Below are positions 37,020 to 45,614 of a DNA stretch of 46,826 nucleotides, piece by piece. Position numbers and translations under genes: made by a program. This DNA comes from Ignavibacteriota bacterium (GTDB lineage: Bacteria > Bacteroidota > Ignavibacteria > UBA10030 > UBA6906). The stretch is from positions 27,799-74,624 of the forward strand of contig PMNE01000032.1 in assembly GCA_003162635.1 (NCBI GenBank), given 5' to 3'. The notes under the pieces were generated by a model. The model ran no database searches. It was not told the origin of the DNA and was given only the letters and a program-made list of their open reading frames with translations. Numbering within the stretch: the stretch's first letter is position 1; each line of letters opens with the position of its first letter.

Positions 37020-38789
37020 ATGGATCCCATCGTCGGCAAGACCATCGATACATACAAGATTCTTGACGTGCTGGGGCGTGGGGGGATGGGGGTGGTGTAC
37101 AAGGCGGTCGACACGCAACTCGACCGCGAGGTGGCCATCAAAATGATGGACGTGATGATTGCCACCGATCCCAATTTCATGAAGCGGTTCCAATCGGAAG
37201 CCAAGGCCCTCGCGAAACTGCAGAACCCCAATATCGTTTCCGTCTTTGCGTTGCGGCAAACGGATTTCGGTATCTGCATCGTCATGGAGTTCGTGAGGGG
37301 GAAGACGCTGGCCGATCTCCTCAAAGAGACGAGGAGTGTTCCGATCCCGCGCGCGATCCACATCTTTAAGCAGCTCCTTTCGGCTCTCGACCATGCCCAT
37401 CGGGCAGGCGTCATCCACCGCGACATCAAGCCCGGGAATGTCATGCTGGCGGAGGGCGATGTCGTGAAGGTCACGGATTTCGGCCTGGCAAAGATACAGA
37501 AGGGGAATGCTTCCACCATGACGATGGGGACGGCCGGGACGCTCTACTATATGTCCCCGGAACAGATCCGCGGTCTCAGCAACGTGGATAACCGCGGCGA
37601 CATTTATTCCGCGGGCATGGCCCTGTACGAAACCCTCACCGGCCGGGTCCCCTTTAAGGCGGATGACTCCGATTTTGTCGTTGGACAGATGATCGTCGAA
37701 GGACGCATCCCGCCGCCCGACAAGATGAATCCCGCCCTGCCGAAGGACCTCGTCAAGGTCGTCATGAAGTCGATCGACAAGGACCCCGCCCGCCGGTACC
37801 AATCGGCGGCCGAGATGATTGTGGCGCTGAATACTTTCGAGCGGGCGATGAGGCCGGGGCAGGTCCCCCTCGATTCCGCTCCGACGATCGTCGGTCCGAT
37901 TTCGCACCCCGAGCCGGGGGACCGCCCGGCGACGCCGCAAAGGAAGCGCCTGATTCTCTACGGCGCAAGTGCGGCGGCCCTCTGTGTCATCGCAGCGGCC
38001 GTATGGTTCTTCAGCCCTTCCGAGGAAGGGACGCTCACGGTGAAGCTCACCCCGCCGGGGGGTAAAGTATATATTGATAATGCTCTTGTGGAGAAGAGTA
38101 CGTTGGAGAATCATCCGTGCGCTGCCGGGCCGCACCGCGTGACAGTCCTCTGGGGCCAGGGACGCCTCGACACAAGCGTTTCCATTGCCGCAGGGCATGC
38201 GTCGACCCTGCTGCTTGCCCAGCGGCGGCAGGCGGAGGGCGTGAAGACTCCAGTGGAGGAGCCGGCCGCGTCCACCCCTCTTGTGGACAAGGGGACAACC
38301 GTCGGCGTGCCGGAGACCGAAACGCATGAGGTCTCCATGGGGACGCTTCTTCTGGAGGCGGTCCCTGCGGGTGAAGCAAGAGTGGATGACGGATCTTTCC
38401 GATCTGCAGGGGGAGGGACTCGCCATCAAGTCCAGGTGGGGATGCGGAGGGTGACGTTCAGAGGCGGAGACGGGGTGACCAAGGAGAAAAGTGTGCACGT
38501 TGCTGCCGGTACGACGCAGACGGTCAAGTGCTATTTCACCGGAACTGTCAATGTCGCGGCTATCGACAGCAAGACGGGGAAGGGAACATGGGCGAATATC
38601 CAGGTGGACGGCGTGCGTCAGGAAGTGGGGGCTCCCACAACACTGCATCTCTCCGCGGGACGTCATGTGATCAGCGTCTCGCGGCAGGGATACAAAGTGC
38701 TGGAGGGGAGCAGAAGCGTTACCGTCGAACCTTCCTTCGACGGCCCTCCAGAATACAAACCAATGTCTTTCAAACTGCAACAGCCATAA
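37020..38789 (+). CDS. Transmembrane Ser/Thr protein kinase with PEGA-like extracytoplasmic repeats
   Basis: 589 residues. The PknB-like kinase domain (about 1-275) has LGRGGMGVVYKA, Lys in VAIKM, VIHRDIKPGNVML, VTDFGLA and YMSPEQ. A juxtamembrane segment holds SAPTIVG. One helix (about 308-328) is followed by about 260 extracytoplasmic residues with PEGA-like repeats (GTLTVKLTPPGGKVYIDN; GTLLLEAVPAGEARVDD; a third variant near ANIQVDGVRQEVGAPTTLHLSAGRHVISVSRQGY written as separate blocks VDGVRQ and LSAGRHVISV). The outer domain may sense envelope state. It is 3 bases after the phosphatase. Confidence 0.93.
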   Translation: MDPIVGKTIDTYKILDVLGRGGMGVVYKAVDTQLDREVAIKMMDVMIATDPNFMKRFQSEAKALAKLQNPNIVSVFALRQTDFGICIVMEFVRGKTLADLLKETRSVPIPRAIHIFKQLLSALDHAHRAGVIHRDIKPGNVMLAEGDVVKVTDFGLAKIQKGNASTMTMGTAGTLYYMSPEQIRGLSNVDNRGDIYSAGMALYETLTGRVPFKADDSDFVVGQMIVEGRIPPPDKMNPALPKDLVKVVMKSIDKDPARRYQSAAEMIVALNTFERAMRPGQVPLDSAPTIVGPISHPEPGDRPATPQRKRLILYGASAAALCVIAAAVWFFSPSEEGTLTVKLTPPGGKVYIDNALVEKSTLENHPCAAGPHRVTVLWGQGRLDTSVSIAAGHASTLLLAQRRQAEGVKTPVEEPAASTPLVDKGTTVGVPETETHEVSMGTLLLEAVPAGEARVDDGSFRSAGGGTRHQVQVGMRRVTFRGGDGVTKEKSVHVAAGTTQTVKCYFTGTVNVAAIDSKTGKGTWANIQVDGVRQEVGAPTTLHLSAGRHVISVSRQGYKVLEGSRSVTVEPSFDGPPEYKPMSFKLQQP

Positions 38790-38813
38790 TCAGCACAAGG
38801 GGAGGAACATGCT

Positions 38814-39863
38814 ATGAGAACACTACCGTCGTGGCGGTCAAGCGTTGCGTCGTTGTTCGTTGTTCTGGCGTTGGCGTGCGGGGCCCTGGCGTTTTCCCCG
38901 GCCGTTGCCCATGCGCAGGGAGGGGGGGACGTGAAGCTGGCGAAGGCGATCGACTCGTTCAATGCCGGCGACTTCGACAGCGCGATCAAGGCGTACAACG
39001 ACATCGTGGCCGACAAGTCATTGGATAAGCCCGTCAGGCGTGATGCACTCCTCGGGCTTGGCCGTGCGTATTATGCCAAGAACAACAAGGAAAAGGCGAA
39101 GAGCGCGTTGAGCGATATGCTCGATCTCGAGCCCCCCCTGGTGGAACTCAACCCGGATGAAGAGGCACCTCCCCTGATGAAACTGTACTATGCTGTACGC
39201 CGGGAAAAACAGGGAAACCTGTCGGTGGAACGGGCTGATCCGGGAATCAAGACGATTGCCGTCCTCGACTTCCAAAACCACTCGATCGATGACAAGGCAA
39301 AATATGATCCGATGGAGAAGGGCTTTGCGGATCTTGTCATCAACCAGTTGCGGGGCTCCGTGCAGCTCAAGGTGATTGAAAGGGAGCGCATCGGATGGAT
39401 CATGGATGAGATCGGCCTCGAGAACACACCCGGGAAATTCGACGTTACCTCGGCAGTGCGCGTTGGAAAACAACTTGGCGTCCATGCCGTAGTGCTCGGG
39501 AGTTTCATCAAAGTGAAGGGTGACATCTGGCTGGGGGCGAGGTTGGTCAAGGTGGAAACGAGTGAAATTCTGGCAACGGAGGAAATCAGGGGGGATGCGG
39601 ACGATTTCTTCGAACTTGCGGAGAAGCTCAGCGCCAAGATGGCCAAGGGGATCAACATCAACATCACCGAGGCGGAGCTCACCAAGTCGAATGAAACGAA
39701 ATCCCTTGATGCCATGATGTCCTACTCCGAAGGACTCGTCCTCGTCGAGCGGGGTGACTATGACGGAGCGGTGAAGAAGTTCGAAGAAGCGCTGCAGCAG
39801 GATCCGACATACGACAAGGCACGCATGAAAGCCCAAAGTCTGAAGCCATTACTTCGGGGTTGA
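38814..39863 (+). CDS. Exported TPR and CsgG-like domain protein
   Basis: 349 residues with a long signal peptide ending near AVAHAQ (about residue 35). TPR-like helices (SFNAGDFDSAIKAYNDIV, LGLGRAYYAKNNKEKAKSALSDML) lead into a CsgG/FlgO-like fold: KTIAVLDFQNHS, KGFADLVINQLRG, LKVIERERIGWIMDEIGL, GVHAVVLGSFIKV. A final TPR unit is GDYDGAVKKFEEALQQDPTYDKA. CsgG-type proteins build or accompany outer-membrane pores. GGAGG precedes ATG. It is 24 bases after the kinase and 3 bases before a similar lipoprotein. Confidence 0.85.
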   Translation: MRTLPSWRSSVASLFVVLALACGALAFSPAVAHAQGGGDVKLAKAIDSFNAGDFDSAIKAYNDIVADKSLDKPVRRDALLGLGRAYYAKNNKEKAKSALSDMLDLEPPLVELNPDEEAPPLMKLYYAVRREKQGNLSVERADPGIKTIAVLDFQNHSIDDKAKYDPMEKGFADLVINQLRGSVQLKVIERERIGWIMDEIGLENTPGKFDVTSAVRVGKQLGVHAVVLGSFIKVKGDIWLGARLVKVETSEILATEEIRGDADDFFELAEKLSAKMAKGININITEAELTKSNETKSLDAMMSYSEGLVLVERGDYDGAVKKFEEALQQDPTYDKARMKAQSLKPLLRG

Positions 39864-39866
39864 CCC

Positions 39867-41183
39867 ATGAACGGACGCGGCGTCTGGTTTCTCCTTCTCC
39901 TGCCGCTCTTCCTGAATGCGTGTGCGACCACCGGCACCACGGTCACCGCCGGGGATTATGCGCAGACGATTCGGAAACTGCAGGAGCGGCTTGTGGCAAA
40001 TCCCCAGGATGGGGAGGCGTTGCGGGATCTGGGAGTCATTGCATTTGAAACAAAGCAGTACTTCCAGGCCCGCGATTACCTGAAGAAGTCGTCTCTCGTC
40101 AACGATCGCGACGGGAAGACGCTGTTCTATCTCGGCATGACGCAGGAGTACGCCAACGATCTCCCAGGTGCGCTGGCTTCGTACCTGAACTACACCGACC
40201 TCGCGGAGTCCTCGCAGTACCGGAAGCTCATGGAGGGAAGATACCAGGCGGTTGCCCGTGAACTGATCGCGGCACAGTTCCGGGCTCTGGCGGCGAACGA
40301 GGACTCGCTCGGGAAGCAAAGCACGCCATCAAGCGCGGTAGCGGTTTTCCCCCTTGTGTATCAGGGGACGGACCAAAAATTCTCCTCGCTTGGGCTCGGC
40401 CTTGCGGAAATGATGACCATTGATCTTGGCTATGTGAAGAAGATCAAACTGGTGGAGCGCATGCGCGTGGAGGAACTGATGACGGAGCTCAAATTCGGCG
40501 CTTCAGGGGCTGTGGATCCCGCGACCGCCCCGCGGCTCGGGAAATTCCTTGCCGCGGGCCGGATCGTCGGCGGGAGGTATGCCGTCGGTGCCGACAACAC
40601 GCTCCGCCTCGATGTCGCCTCGCTGGATGTTGCACGCGGCAAGCAGCCGGAGACGAGCACGGAATCGGATGATCTGGGAAACCTGTTCAAGGTGCAGAAG
40701 GAAGTCGTGTTCCAGGTGGTGAAGAATATGGGGATTACGCTCACGCGGGATGAACGGGAGAAGATCCAGCGCATTCCCACGAAGAACCTTCAGGCCTTTA
40801 TCGCCTATTCCATAGGGCTTGAGCGGGAACAGGAAGGAGACTTCGGCGCGGCGAGCGTCTATTTCCGACAGGCGAGCACGTTGGATCCCGGCTTCGCACC
40901 GGCCGCGGCAGCGGCGGAGATATCCGATGCGCGCAACGCTGCGGGACCTACGAAAGAATCGGCGCTCGCAGCATCGAACAGCCTGAGTCCGCCTCCGGCG
41001 CCGGATGCGCGCAACCAGCATTTTTCGTCCCAGGCACTCCTGGCGCAGCGTCTGCAGAAACTGGACTCCATGATCAATCTCGGCTTTATCCCGGGGGAGG
41101 ACAGCAGGAAACCTGCACAGGATGTCGGATCGGCCGGGGCATTGGTCAATGTGCTTCCGGCGCCGCCGCGCCCTCCGCAATGA
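39867..41183 (+). CDS. TPR and CsgG-like lipoprotein
   Basis: 438 residues. A lipobox (LFLNAC, Cys19) marks it as a lipoprotein. The order repeats that of the preceding protein: TPR helices (DGEALRDLGVIAFETKQYFQARDYLKK), a CsgG-like core (AVAVFPLVYQG, LGLAEMMTIDLGYVKKIKLVERMRVEELMTEL, AAGRIVGGRYAV), then a TPR (GLEREQEGDFGAASVYFRQASTLDPGFAPA). The tail is Pro/Ala-rich. E. coli CsgG is itself an outer-membrane lipoprotein. It may form a complex with the non-lipidated partner. Confidence 0.85.
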   Translation: MNGRGVWFLLLLPLFLNACATTGTTVTAGDYAQTIRKLQERLVANPQDGEALRDLGVIAFETKQYFQARDYLKKSSLVNDRDGKTLFYLGMTQEYANDLPGALASYLNYTDLAESSQYRKLMEGRYQAVARELIAAQFRALAANEDSLGKQSTPSSAVAVFPLVYQGTDQKFSSLGLGLAEMMTIDLGYVKKIKLVERMRVEELMTELKFGASGAVDPATAPRLGKFLAAGRIVGGRYAVGADNTLRLDVASLDVARGKQPETSTESDDLGNLFKVQKEVVFQVVKNMGITLTRDEREKIQRIPTKNLQAFIAYSIGLEREQEGDFGAASVYFRQASTLDPGFAPAAAAAEISDARNAAGPTKESALAASNSLSPPPAPDARNQHFSSQALLAQRLQKLDSMINLGFIPGEDSRKPAQDVGSAGALVNVLPAPPRPPQ

Positions 41184-41254
41184 TGGTGTCTGATTGAGCG
41201 TTCCGGGAGGAGAGCTGTCTCCCGCTGAGTCAACCCGTTTTCATGAGGCCGTGT

Positions 41255-44200
41255 ATGATGAACTTCTTCCATCGCCGCATCGTGCTTCTTGCAGCGCTCA
41301 GCGTCTTCGTGACGTCGCTCGGCGATTCGCAGGCAACCAGGAAAGCCCGGCATGCGTCAGCCCCCCCCAGCCGGGGCATCCTTCCGTCGCTCTCGCAGGC
41401 GCAGCGTGCGGCCCGGGCGGGTTTGGATGCCGTCTCGCTCCCCTGGACAGATGATGTCGAAAAGGGACCCGGCAGTTGGACCGCTGACGGGTTTTGGCAT
41501 GTCATCTACCGCCCGCAGAGGATTCGGATCAACGATAAGATTTGGCCTGGCCTTGTTCTTCTTCCTGATTCTGCTTATTTGCCTTCTCCATATTCCGGTG
41601 ACTATGCATGGTGGTATGGGCAGGATTCTACGGGCACATTCATCGGACCTGGCTTTGACACGCTGGCGCAGTATCCGCTCGACGGCGGAACTTCTGCCGC
41701 TCCCAACACTGGGAATCTCGTCACCCCTCCGATCAATCTTATCGGCCAGCAGCAAGCTACGCTGACGTTTGAAACATGGTGGGAGGTCGAAGGAGTCGAA
41801 ACGGATGCCTTCGATCTCATGTACGTGGAGATCTCAACCGACGGAGGAGATTCCTGGGCGTGGCTGGGACGGGGCAACCTCAACCCTCTTAATGATCCTC
41901 AGGGAGAGAGCTGGAAGCCATACAGTTCCGGCGGACTTGGCAACAAAGGGGTCTGGACCCAGCAGATCTTCAATCTCACCCCGTACGTCGGTGATACCGT
42001 GATGGTTCGTTTCAGCTTCGATACGGGAGACGCGGAATACAACGGGTTTCGCGGCTGGTTCATTGATAACATCAGCGTCACCGGGACCGGGCAGCCGGCG
42101 CCGACAATTTCATCGGCGAGGCCATCGACAGCAAGGTATGGGGACATCGTCAAAATCAACGGATCGAACTTCGTAAGCGGTGCTCAATTAATGGCTGACT
42201 CCGCACTTGTCGAGGGGGCGGCGGTGATGAGCAGCACCGAGTTCACGTTTCCGGCAAATCTCGGTCTGGGGAAACATAACATCACAGTGTCAAACCCCGA
42301 CGGAAAATCGGTCACGGCTCCAGGCATCTTTACGATTTCAGAAGATGCAGGACCAACCATAGACTCCATCACACCCGGCTCCGCCGTAGCGGGAAAATCC
42401 GTTCCGTTCGTTGTCCGTGGTGCGAATCTCCAAAAGGGCGTTACAGTCGCGTTCGATTCCGTTACGGCCAGCACGGCGTGGGTCGATTCCACTACTGTCT
42501 CCGGGAACACTCCTCCGACCCTTCCCACGGGCATCTACAATGTCCTTGTGACAAATCCTGACGGCCTCACCGATCAACTCATTCTCGCGTTCCGGGTTCT
42601 TCCGGGGAACCTCCCGCCGGCATTGTCCTCCATCCAACCGGATTCTGTGGAAGTCGGTGTGTCCACCGTTTTCACTCTTACGGGGAGCCAGTTTGAGCCC
42701 GGTGCAGCTGTCGATTTCAGCGCAAATCCGGCGTTGGGAGTCGGGTTCTCCGATCCTACAATTGTTTACGGAACAACGCCGCCGGGCCTTCCCATAGGCA
42801 CGTATGACGTCCGGCTGACGAACCGGGGCGGGCTGGCGGGGACGTTAAGCCAGGCGTTCAGGGTTGTTCAATCTGCCATACGAGTCGTCCCACAGTCGAT
42901 TCCCGAAGTGGGGAAGCCTCTTTCCCTTGTGGTCACTCCTCCTACGGGAACGACGTATCAGAGCGCAATGCTGCATTTTCGCAGAGGAGGAACAAGAGCT
43001 TTCGATTCGCTCGCGCTCTCCTCGTCAGGGGCTGGCTACCAGGGTGGATTGCCCGATACCTTGATGACCATTCGGGGTGTACAGTATTGGGTCGCGCTGC
43101 GGAACGCCAATGGAATTCTGTCGACGTACCCATCAATAGACCCGCAGTCATACCCCGGTGTTTTCTCCGTCCGCGTGGGAGCACTCCCATCCGCTGCCCA
43201 AACTGCAGCGATGGAATATCATATGATCTCGACCCCTGTGGCTCTGGATCAACCCCAGATCGGCGCACAGCTTTCAGCCGATCTCGGTTCCTATGATCCG
43301 TCGAAATGGCGGGTGTTCCGCTGGGAAGGGAACGACAACGTCGAACTCCCGGCCATCCAGGCGCCGCTTGCGCCGGGGAATGGGTTCTGGCTGATCACAG
43401 ATGCCGGCGAACAATTTTCATTCCGGGGAGGATCGTCGTTCCTCACACCGTCGGCGTATGCCATGACGCTGGACACCGGGTGGACCCAGATCGCTTCACC
43501 GTTCGGCTTCCCACAGATCTGGCCGGGCGTTATTCAGTATGGAGGCCATGTCTCCGGTCCCTACTCCTTCGATGGAACAGAGTACCGTCTGGATTCGCTG
43601 CTGTTCCCCTTTGAGGGGTACTTCGTACACAACGACGAGGCCCAGCAGGTCCAGCTTGGGTTCCTGCCGGTGGATATCGCGAACACGGCATTGGGCAAGA
43701 AGAATGCTGCATCCGCCGAATTGACTCCGGGGGAAATTGTCGTCCAGCTCTCCGCCCAGATGCGGGGGACGAAGTATCGTGATTCGTACAACTACCTGGG
43801 CATTCGCAACGCCGCATCCGTCGGACGCGACGACTTCGATGCTCCGAAGCCGCCGCCGATCGGTAATGGCGTGCAACTGAACATTATGGACAAAGGAAGA
43901 TCCTACCTCAGGAATTTCAAACCGGCAGGCGACGGGGGAGAATCGTGGATCGTGACGCTCAAGGGCGCGGGCGTCAAGGGGGACGTCGATGTCGCGGTGG
44001 CAACCAGCGGAACTCTCCCTCCGGGCTACTCTCTCTATGTCTTCGATCTCGATAACGAGTGCGTGGTCCCGTTGCTCGGGGGGACGTTCGCCGTGAACCT
44101 TGCGAATGTCGGCGCGAGCCGCTCCCTCAAGGTCGTTATGGGAACCGACGCGTACGTGAAAGCGGAGAGCGGCGGAACACCGCTGGAGCCGGTTTCCTTC

Positions 44201-44470
44201 GCGCTGGAACAGAATTATCCGAATCCGTTCAACCCTTCGACGAACATCAGGTATTCGCTTGCGAAAAGGTCCACGGTCGTTCTGGAGCTGTACAACGCCA
44301 TCGGCCAGAAGGTGCGGACACTGATCGACGGCGAACAGAGTACGGGGACCTACGGTGTCGTATGGAACGGGAAAAATGAAGCGGGAGGGAACGTGGCGAG
44401 TGGTGTCTACTTCTACAGATTGCGAACCGACTCCTTCACGGCGGTACGCAAGCTGCTCCTTCTCCGATAA
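41255..44470 (+). CDS. Large secreted IPT/TIG-repeat protein with type IX-type sorting domain
   Basis: About 1,071 residues. ATG 41255 has GAGG 6 bases upstream; ATG 41243 and 41258 are alternatives. After a signal peptide comes a jelly-roll or MAM-like region (about 60-280: TFETWWEVEGVETDAFDLMYVEIS, GWFIDNISV), then three IPT/TIG immunoglobulin-like repeats (about 285-545, each opening with I/L-xx-I/A-xP and carrying GxNF or GSQF), a beta-rich region, and the C-terminal sorting domain (QNYPNPFNPSTNI, GQKVRTL, ASGVYFYRL). Likely a surface or matrix protein. It lies 71 bases after the lipoprotein and 15 before the barrel gene. Confidence 0.85.
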   Translation: MMNFFHRRIVLLAALSVFVTSLGDSQATRKARHASAPPSRGILPSLSQAQRAARAGLDAVSLPWTDDVEKGPGSWTADGFWHVIYRPQRIRINDKIWPGLVLLPDSAYLPSPYSGDYAWWYGQDSTGTFIGPGFDTLAQYPLDGGTSAAPNTGNLVTPPINLIGQQQATLTFETWWEVEGVETDAFDLMYVEISTDGGDSWAWLGRGNLNPLNDPQGESWKPYSSGGLGNKGVWTQQIFNLTPYVGDTVMVRFSFDTGDAEYNGFRGWFIDNISVTGTGQPAPTISSARPSTARYGDIVKINGSNFVSGAQLMADSALVEGAAVMSSTEFTFPANLGLGKHNITVSNPDGKSVTAPGIFTISEDAGPTIDSITPGSAVAGKSVPFVVRGANLQKGVTVAFDSVTASTAWVDSTTVSGNTPPTLPTGIYNVLVTNPDGLTDQLILAFRVLPGNLPPALSSIQPDSVEVGVSTVFTLTGSQFEPGAAVDFSANPALGVGFSDPTIVYGTTPPGLPIGTYDVRLTNRGGLAGTLSQAFRVVQSAIRVVPQSIPEVGKPLSLVVTPPTGTTYQSAMLHFRRGGTRAFDSLALSSSGAGYQGGLPDTLMTIRGVQYWVALRNANGILSTYPSIDPQSYPGVFSVRVGALPSAAQTAAMEYHMISTPVALDQPQIGAQLSADLGSYDPSKWRVFRWEGNDNVELPAIQAPLAPGNGFWLITDAGEQFSFRGGSSFLTPSAYAMTLDTGWTQIASPFGFPQIWPGVIQYGGHVSGPYSFDGTEYRLDSLLFPFEGYFVHNDEAQQVQLGFLPVDIANTALGKKNAASAELTPGEIVVQLSAQMRGTKYRDSYNYLGIRNAASVGRDDFDAPKPPPIGNGVQLNIMDKGRSYLRNFKPAGDGGESWIVTLKGAGVKGDVDVAVATSGTLPPGYSLYVFDLDNECVVPLLGGTFAVNLANVGASRSLKVVMGTDAYVKAESGGTPLEPVSFALEQNYPNPFNPSTNIRYSLAKRSTVVLELYNAIGQKVRTLIDGEQSTGTYGVVWNGKNEAGGNVASGVYFYRLRTDSFTAVRKLLLLR

Positions 44471-44485
44471 ACCAGAGGGACCTCT

Positions 44486-45580
44486 ATGCGTGGATTTTCC
44501 CTTTTCTTTCTCCTTGCCGTCGTTGTGGCCGTTGGCAATGCACAATCCGACCAGTACCTCGTCAGCCGGCAGGCGTCCGTGTCGCTCCTCCCGGCATACC
44601 AATCCTGGTCGGTGAAGGATGGAGGTCTGAGCTTCTCGGAATTCAGCACGGTGTTCTCCGCATTATTTCCGCTTGGGCGCAATGCATCCCTCTCCCTTCG
44701 CGAAGGTGGCGCGGCGTCAGGGGGGGACGTTCCGTCGTTGAACGGTTTCACGGACGCGCAGGTGGGATTGATGTATCATGTCGAATCCATCAATACTCTC
44801 TTCAGTCTCGGCCTGAACCTGCCGACCGGGAAGACCGCCATGTCGACGGAAGAATTCGGCACGTCGGTCCTGTTCAGTACGTCGTTGTTTGATTTGCAGG
44901 TGCCTGTGTTCGGTCAGGGGTTCAACATCAACCCCGGTCTTGCATGGGTGTTCCCGGTTGGGGATGCGGTTGTCCTTGGACTCGCCGGAGCGTACCAGTA
45001 CCGCGGATCCTACACTCCCCTCAAGGGGCAAAGCAAGTTCAACCCGGGGGATGAATTCACCGCCAGCGGGGGGATCGATATCCGTGCGAGCGAGACGGTC
45101 TCCCTTTCGACGGATTTCGTCTTCACATCGTACACCGCCGATCAGTTTGGCGGAAAGGACGTTTTCGCGTCGGGAAATTCATACTGGATCAACTTCCAGT
45201 ACAAGCAGTATTTTCGCGAAAATGAATTATTGGGCTTCGTCGGGTATCGGACGATATCGAAGGGGCAGATCGCAGGCGCGGGCGGGCTCGTTGATGAGAA
45301 GGATCGCCTGGAACCGGGCCGGGTGGATGTGAAGGTTCTCTACCTTCATCCCATCGGGACGCAGTCGTCCCTGGGGATTTCGGCGGAGGCGCGTGTGTTC
45401 GAATCGACTTCTGCCGCCTTTTCGGGGGCGAAGGTGTTCGGTGCGGGGCTGATGCCGACGTTCGGTCTCGGATCGGGAGTGACGATCCCGACGCGATTCC
45501 GTTTCCAGATCGGATCGCTCGGGGGCGGGAAGACTATTACGGGGTTCGATGTGGGAGCCGGGATTGCCTGTACGTTCTGA
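44486..45580 (+). CDS. Outer-membrane beta-barrel protein of unknown family
   Basis: 364 residues with signal peptide (MRGFSLFFLLAVVVAVGNAQ). Alternating hydrophobic strands run through the protein, such as TLFSLGLNLPTG, VVLGLAGAYQYRGSY and SYWINFQYKQYF, and it ends in Phe (AGIACTF), the usual last residue of outer-membrane barrels. I do not recognise a specific family; the pattern resembles transporter-like or phenol-degradation-type barrels. AGGGA precedes ATG. Last gene of the plus-strand locus and possibly a membrane anchor or partner for the secreted protein before it. Confidence 0.75.
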   Translation: MRGFSLFFLLAVVVAVGNAQSDQYLVSRQASVSLLPAYQSWSVKDGGLSFSEFSTVFSALFPLGRNASLSLREGGAASGGDVPSLNGFTDAQVGLMYHVESINTLFSLGLNLPTGKTAMSTEEFGTSVLFSTSLFDLQVPVFGQGFNINPGLAWVFPVGDAVVLGLAGAYQYRGSYTPLKGQSKFNPGDEFTASGGIDIRASETVSLSTDFVFTSYTADQFGGKDVFASGNSYWINFQYKQYFRENELLGFVGYRTISKGQIAGAGGLVDEKDRLEPGRVDVKVLYLHPIGTQSSLGISAEARVFESTSAAFSGAKVFGAGLMPTFGLGSGVTIPTRFRFQIGSLGGGKTITGFDVGAGIACTF

Positions 45581-45614
45581 TGCATTCCTCTGAGGGCGGG
45601 GGAATCCGCTGTTC

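Noticed and set aside
35274-38780. 1,168-codon open frame on the minus strand opposite the FHA, phosphatase and kinase genes
   Set aside because: The plus-strand genes have complete domains and motifs; the antisense frame shows no recognisable domain and is rich in Arg, His and Asp, typical of a shadow of GC-rich coding DNA.
35131-38789. Type VI secretion regulatory locus
   Set aside because: The FHA/PP2C/kinase trio resembles it, but there is no tube, sheath, baseplate or membrane-complex gene in the window; the following genes are CsgG-like, IPT/TIG and barrel proteins.
38814-41183. Classical curli export operon
   Set aside because: CsgG-like folds are present, but no CsgA/B repeats, CsgE or CsgF can be seen, and the TPR flanks are not part of CsgG.
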